Positions 32,682-35,736 of a DNA stretch of 35,736 nt are shown here, in pieces; position 1 is the stretch's first letter, and every line of letters begins with the position of its first letter. The translations under genes and the position numbers were made by a program. The stretch is from Oehlia diaphana. Taxonomy: Eukaryota > Glomeromycota > Glomeromycetes > Glomerales > Glomeraceae. Below the pieces are notes generated by a model, which was not told the origin of the DNA, did no database searches, and saw only the letters and a program-made list of their open reading frames with translations. The stretch lies in NCBI GenBank assembly GCA_003833135.1, contig QZLH01000516.1:7306-43041 (forward strand), written 5' to 3'.

Positions 32682-33800
32682 CTTGCTACGAAAAGTTGCA
32701 ATTATATTTATCTATATTATTTTATTTATTATGTTTTATTTAATTTTTTATTTAATGCTATCAATAAAGCGATAAAATACTTTAAATTGTTAATAACGTT
32801 ATTTTCTTATGAATTTTTTTTGTTGTACTACGAAGAGTATTACAGTATACTAATATTATTTACCTTCTAGTTAGTTACTATTTAAAAATTTGAAGCTCTC
32901 TTCTGTATTTTGCAAAAGAAAGAACCCTTTAAATATGATTTCCTAATCTCGCGCGTACCCTATGCGCGCAAAATTTGCCTTATACGTGCAAATTATTTCA
33001 TATAGAAGACTTTGGCTTTAAAAAGCATACGGTAATTAAAAGCAGAATGAATGGGAAATGTAATAAATTGTAAATAAACATTTTTAGCGGGTAGGACAAA
33101 AATATAATGACATTAAACACTTTAGTAATAAATAAATTTTTTTTACGCGTTTATTATAATTTTATTTTTATATATTGAGTATATAATAATTTTTTTGCGC
33201 ATATCTTTTTAAATTGAATAAGAATGCAAACATGATGGCGCTTGCGCCAATAAAATTTTTAATTATTTATAGCTTACACTGCTTCCTACAATAAATTAAT
33301 AAATTAATTCCGGTTAGACTCTCTTCATGCAAGGTACAGTATGTTTGTCCGCACACGTAATCCACCAATCATTTTTATTGCCGTGCTAACACGTTTTACT
33401 CCTTTTAGTATTACTCACTCGTCCGCTCCTATCTTCGCCGTGTACACTCCAGTCACTCTTCGTATGTTCTGTAATATGTTTAGTTGTTCTATTTGTGCTA
33501 CTTATGATCCATCAGCACTTCGGACATTCCAACGGTTTCCTAGTAATTAATTACCTTATTACCTTGTGTATACAGTGTTGTAATACCTGGATATTGGTTT
33601 ATTTCTAAGCTAAACTTTTTTAGATTTACTAAATATAATTTACCTAATCTCATTATAGGATCCATTATTACATTTGCAATCTGACAAGTTATAAGTCACT
33701 TTTCCAAGATATATTATTTCGTTTACTATGGATCGAATAGAGTGATGAATCTATTAATAATTGTCCGAAGCGAAATGAAGGACTATTGTAAGACCTATGC
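32682..33800. other. Intergenic stretch between MITE and hAT element
   Basis: I find no supported gene. The part at about 33300-33550 is less AT-rich and carries a 69-residue frame without recognised motifs; it may be an old repeat. Around 32949-32970, GCGCG words and at 33239-33252 TGGCGCTTGCGCCA form small hairpins. Confidence 0.45.
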
Positions 33801-33819
33801 TATACTTGTAGCCAAAACC

Positions 33820-33955
33820 CCCTTAGTTTCAGCCAAGGTTTCGGCTTTAGGTTTCGGCCAGTTTTGGTTTACAAAACCATTTGCTGAAACCGAAACCCTG
33901 GCCGAAATCCGAAACTTAAGTCCGAAACCTTTTATTAGGCCGAAACCTTAAAATG
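33820..33955. repeat. Cluster of GGTTTCGG words, subterminal region of a hAT element
   Basis: The octamer GGTTTCGG occurs twice on the plus strand (about 33837 and 33856), and its complement CCGAAACC occurs three times at about 33887-33948, with several near copies. Such clusters near the end of hAT elements are transposase-binding sites in known families; here this is inferred from position about 200 bases before the transposase ATG. Confidence 0.5.
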
Positions 33956-34153
33956 GAAATCAGATCAGTCGATCAGATCAACTGATCTAATCTAATCTCT
34001 TTTTTTTACATCGCGTTCACTTTTTTCTATACACGTTCTTTACATTTTCCACTTTACAATTCACAATTTCACATTTCACAATTTACCGTAGTTATTTTAT
34101 ATTTTATATTCTATTCCCCTAAAATCTTAAATGTTAGAAAATAGAAATATAAA

Positions 34154-35736
34154 ATGTCATCCAATTCTTCAAAGAAATAGGTGGACGACCTATTAGTAAA
34201 ATATGGGAATGGATTATAAAAGGAGACCCTGTACCTAATTCTAAAGGATACTACTCGGCAACTTGTTCATTTTGTGAATTACATTGGACCACAGCTAAAG
34301 TGGCGAAACTTAAAAGACATCTTGCTTATGGTTGTAACAAGATTGATTCTGAAACAAAAATCAATGTCTTAATGATGTTAACAAGTAATAATGAAGATTC
34401 GGAGGATGATAGTACTACAACATCAACCACTAAATCTAGTAAGAAATGAAAATCAAGTGATACTAGATCACAGACTTGTATAGATGATCATATGAAAATT
34501 TTCCTACTCCACTAGTTAAAGAAGATCAAATTAATAAAGCATTGGCAAAAATGTTTGTATGTTGTAATTTGCCATTTTCTCTTATTGAACACCCCTTCTT
34601 TATTGAATTTATTAAGATTTTACATATTACTTATAATCTTCCAAGCCGTTGGGTCCTAATAGAAACCCTTATTATTCAGGAAGTATCCAGAATTACACTC
34701 AAAATTAATAGAATAATTGAGGAAGAAAATAATCTTACCATTGCTTTTGGTGGGTGGACCAATTCCACTGGGCAATCAATTTATGATTATTGTTTAATTA
34801 CTGAGGAGCGTAAAGAATATTTATGGTGTTCAAAGAATTATTCTGATGTTTCCCATCATACTGGCGCATTTCTTGGCAATGAAATCATTAAAATTATAGA
34901 TGATATTGGTCCTGAAAAAGTGGCTGCGGTAGTTTCAGATAATGTGCCAGATGCACGTGTTGCTCAAAGGATTCTTTGTGAAAAATACCCTTATATTCTT
35001 AATATTCGATGTATGGCTCATTGTATTAACCTAATTACGAAAGATGTATGTAAACACACATTTGTTGCAGATACAGTTCAAAAAGTTGGTGTGATTCATC
35101 AGTATTTTACAATGTCTCACGCTCCATGTCAATTTCTGAAGGATGCAATTAAAATTTTACAAATTAAAGGAGGAGGATTAAAAAGTCATACAAAAACGTG
35201 CTGGTCCACTATGTGGAACTGCATTAATTCTATTGTAAGACTTGAGTTTGCTTTTGCGAAGGTAAGTGTTCATATGTATATTACATTATATAATAAATTA
35301 TTATGTAATATTTATTAATTATTTAATTTATTATTTTTTATTTTATTTATTTAGGTTCTTTCAGAACATGGAAATGATATCAAAAATCAGGTCAAAGATA
35401 TTCTTTGTGACCGAAATTTTTATGAAAATTGTCAAATTATTACATCTATTCTTCATCCACTTAAGGTTATAGTAGGATGTTTAGAATCAAGAACATCATC
35501 ACTTGCTGATTGCTTTATTCATTTATTGTCATTAGCAAGTGCAGTTTATCATATGCCAAACCAAAATATAGAATTTAAAAATCATTGTGTGATTAAATTT
35601 AATGAATGGTATGATGAATTTTCTGATGATCTTTTTCTTTTGGCATTTTTTTTGCATCCTCGTTATCATGGTAAGTTGTGATTTATTTATTTTAAAAATT
35701 TATCAATAATTAGAATCATTTATCATAAATTTATTC
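34154..35736 (+). pseudogene. hAT transposase gene, inactivated, truncated by window end
   Basis: ATG at 34154 gives MSSNSSKK then TAG. The next frame continues with GRPISKIWEWI and a BED-type zinc finger (CSFCELHW, KLKRHL, GC). A TGA at 34447 and a one-base shift at about 34490 follow. The RNase H-like catalytic region then runs open to 35261. TIAFGGWTN replaces the usual DGWT(N/S), so the first catalytic Asp is Gly. AVVSDNVPDA holds the second Asp, and CMAHCINLI is the family C/H motif. A 93-base intron (35262-35354, GTAAGT to TTTAG) leads to exon 35355-35670 (LADCFIHLLSLAS, FFLHPRYHG), ending at another GTAAGT. hAT transposases cut and paste elements in the nucleus; this copy should be dead. 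The C-terminal dimerisation domain would lie beyond the window. Confidence 0.85.

Noticed and set aside
33341..33550. 69-aa frame in a less AT-rich patch
   Set aside because: There is no domain, and composition is low in Lys, Asp and Glu; it looks like an old repeat or chance frame.

Overview
The window is very AT-rich eukaryotic DNA with short GT-AG introns (about 75-130 bases), long homopolymer runs and many small inverted-repeat elements. Protein kinase-like domains fused to Sel1 repeats, MACPF-like proteins, GBP-type GTPases and hAT transposases point to an arbuscular mycorrhizal fungus (Glomeromycotina, Rhizophagus-like). This taxon call rests on family recognition and style, not on a marker gene.

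Layout. 0-1.5 kb: gene-free. 1.5-5.1 kb: two head-to-head relics of a guanylate-binding-protein (GBP) GTPase. 5.5-12.2 kb: a divergent pair, gene A1 (minus, 680 aa, MACPF-like) and gene B1 (plus, six proposed exons, pseudokinase + 4 Sel1 repeats + two MACPF-like modules). 12.2-24 kb: a repeat-rich desert holding a long hairpin, several MITE-like elements, a possible tRNA-derived SINE, one small orphan ORF, a decayed third B fragment, a hAT relic and a 409-bp hAT MITE with 8-bp target duplications. 24-32.4 kb: the same pair in mirror order, gene B2 (minus, eight exons, pseudokinase + 9 Sel1 repeats + two MACPF-like modules + a new helical tail) and gene A2 (plus, 678 aa). 32.5-35.7 kb: a second hAT MITE with 8-bp target duplications and a decayed hAT transposase gene running off the window.

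The main discovery candidate is the A/B system: a divergently transcribed gene pair, present twice in inverted orientation, whose products share the same MACPF-like core. A has a ubiquitin-like N-terminus and one core. B has a kinase fold with ruined catalytic motifs, Sel1 repeats, and what looks like two tandem cores. The two pairs have diverged in Sel1 number, kinase lesions, splice sites and C-terminal exons. A plausible but unproven reading is a paired sensor/scaffold and pore-domain partner, comparable in logic to innate-immunity or self-recognition gene pairs. All exon structures are by-eye predictions from splice consensus, reading frame and paralogue comparison.
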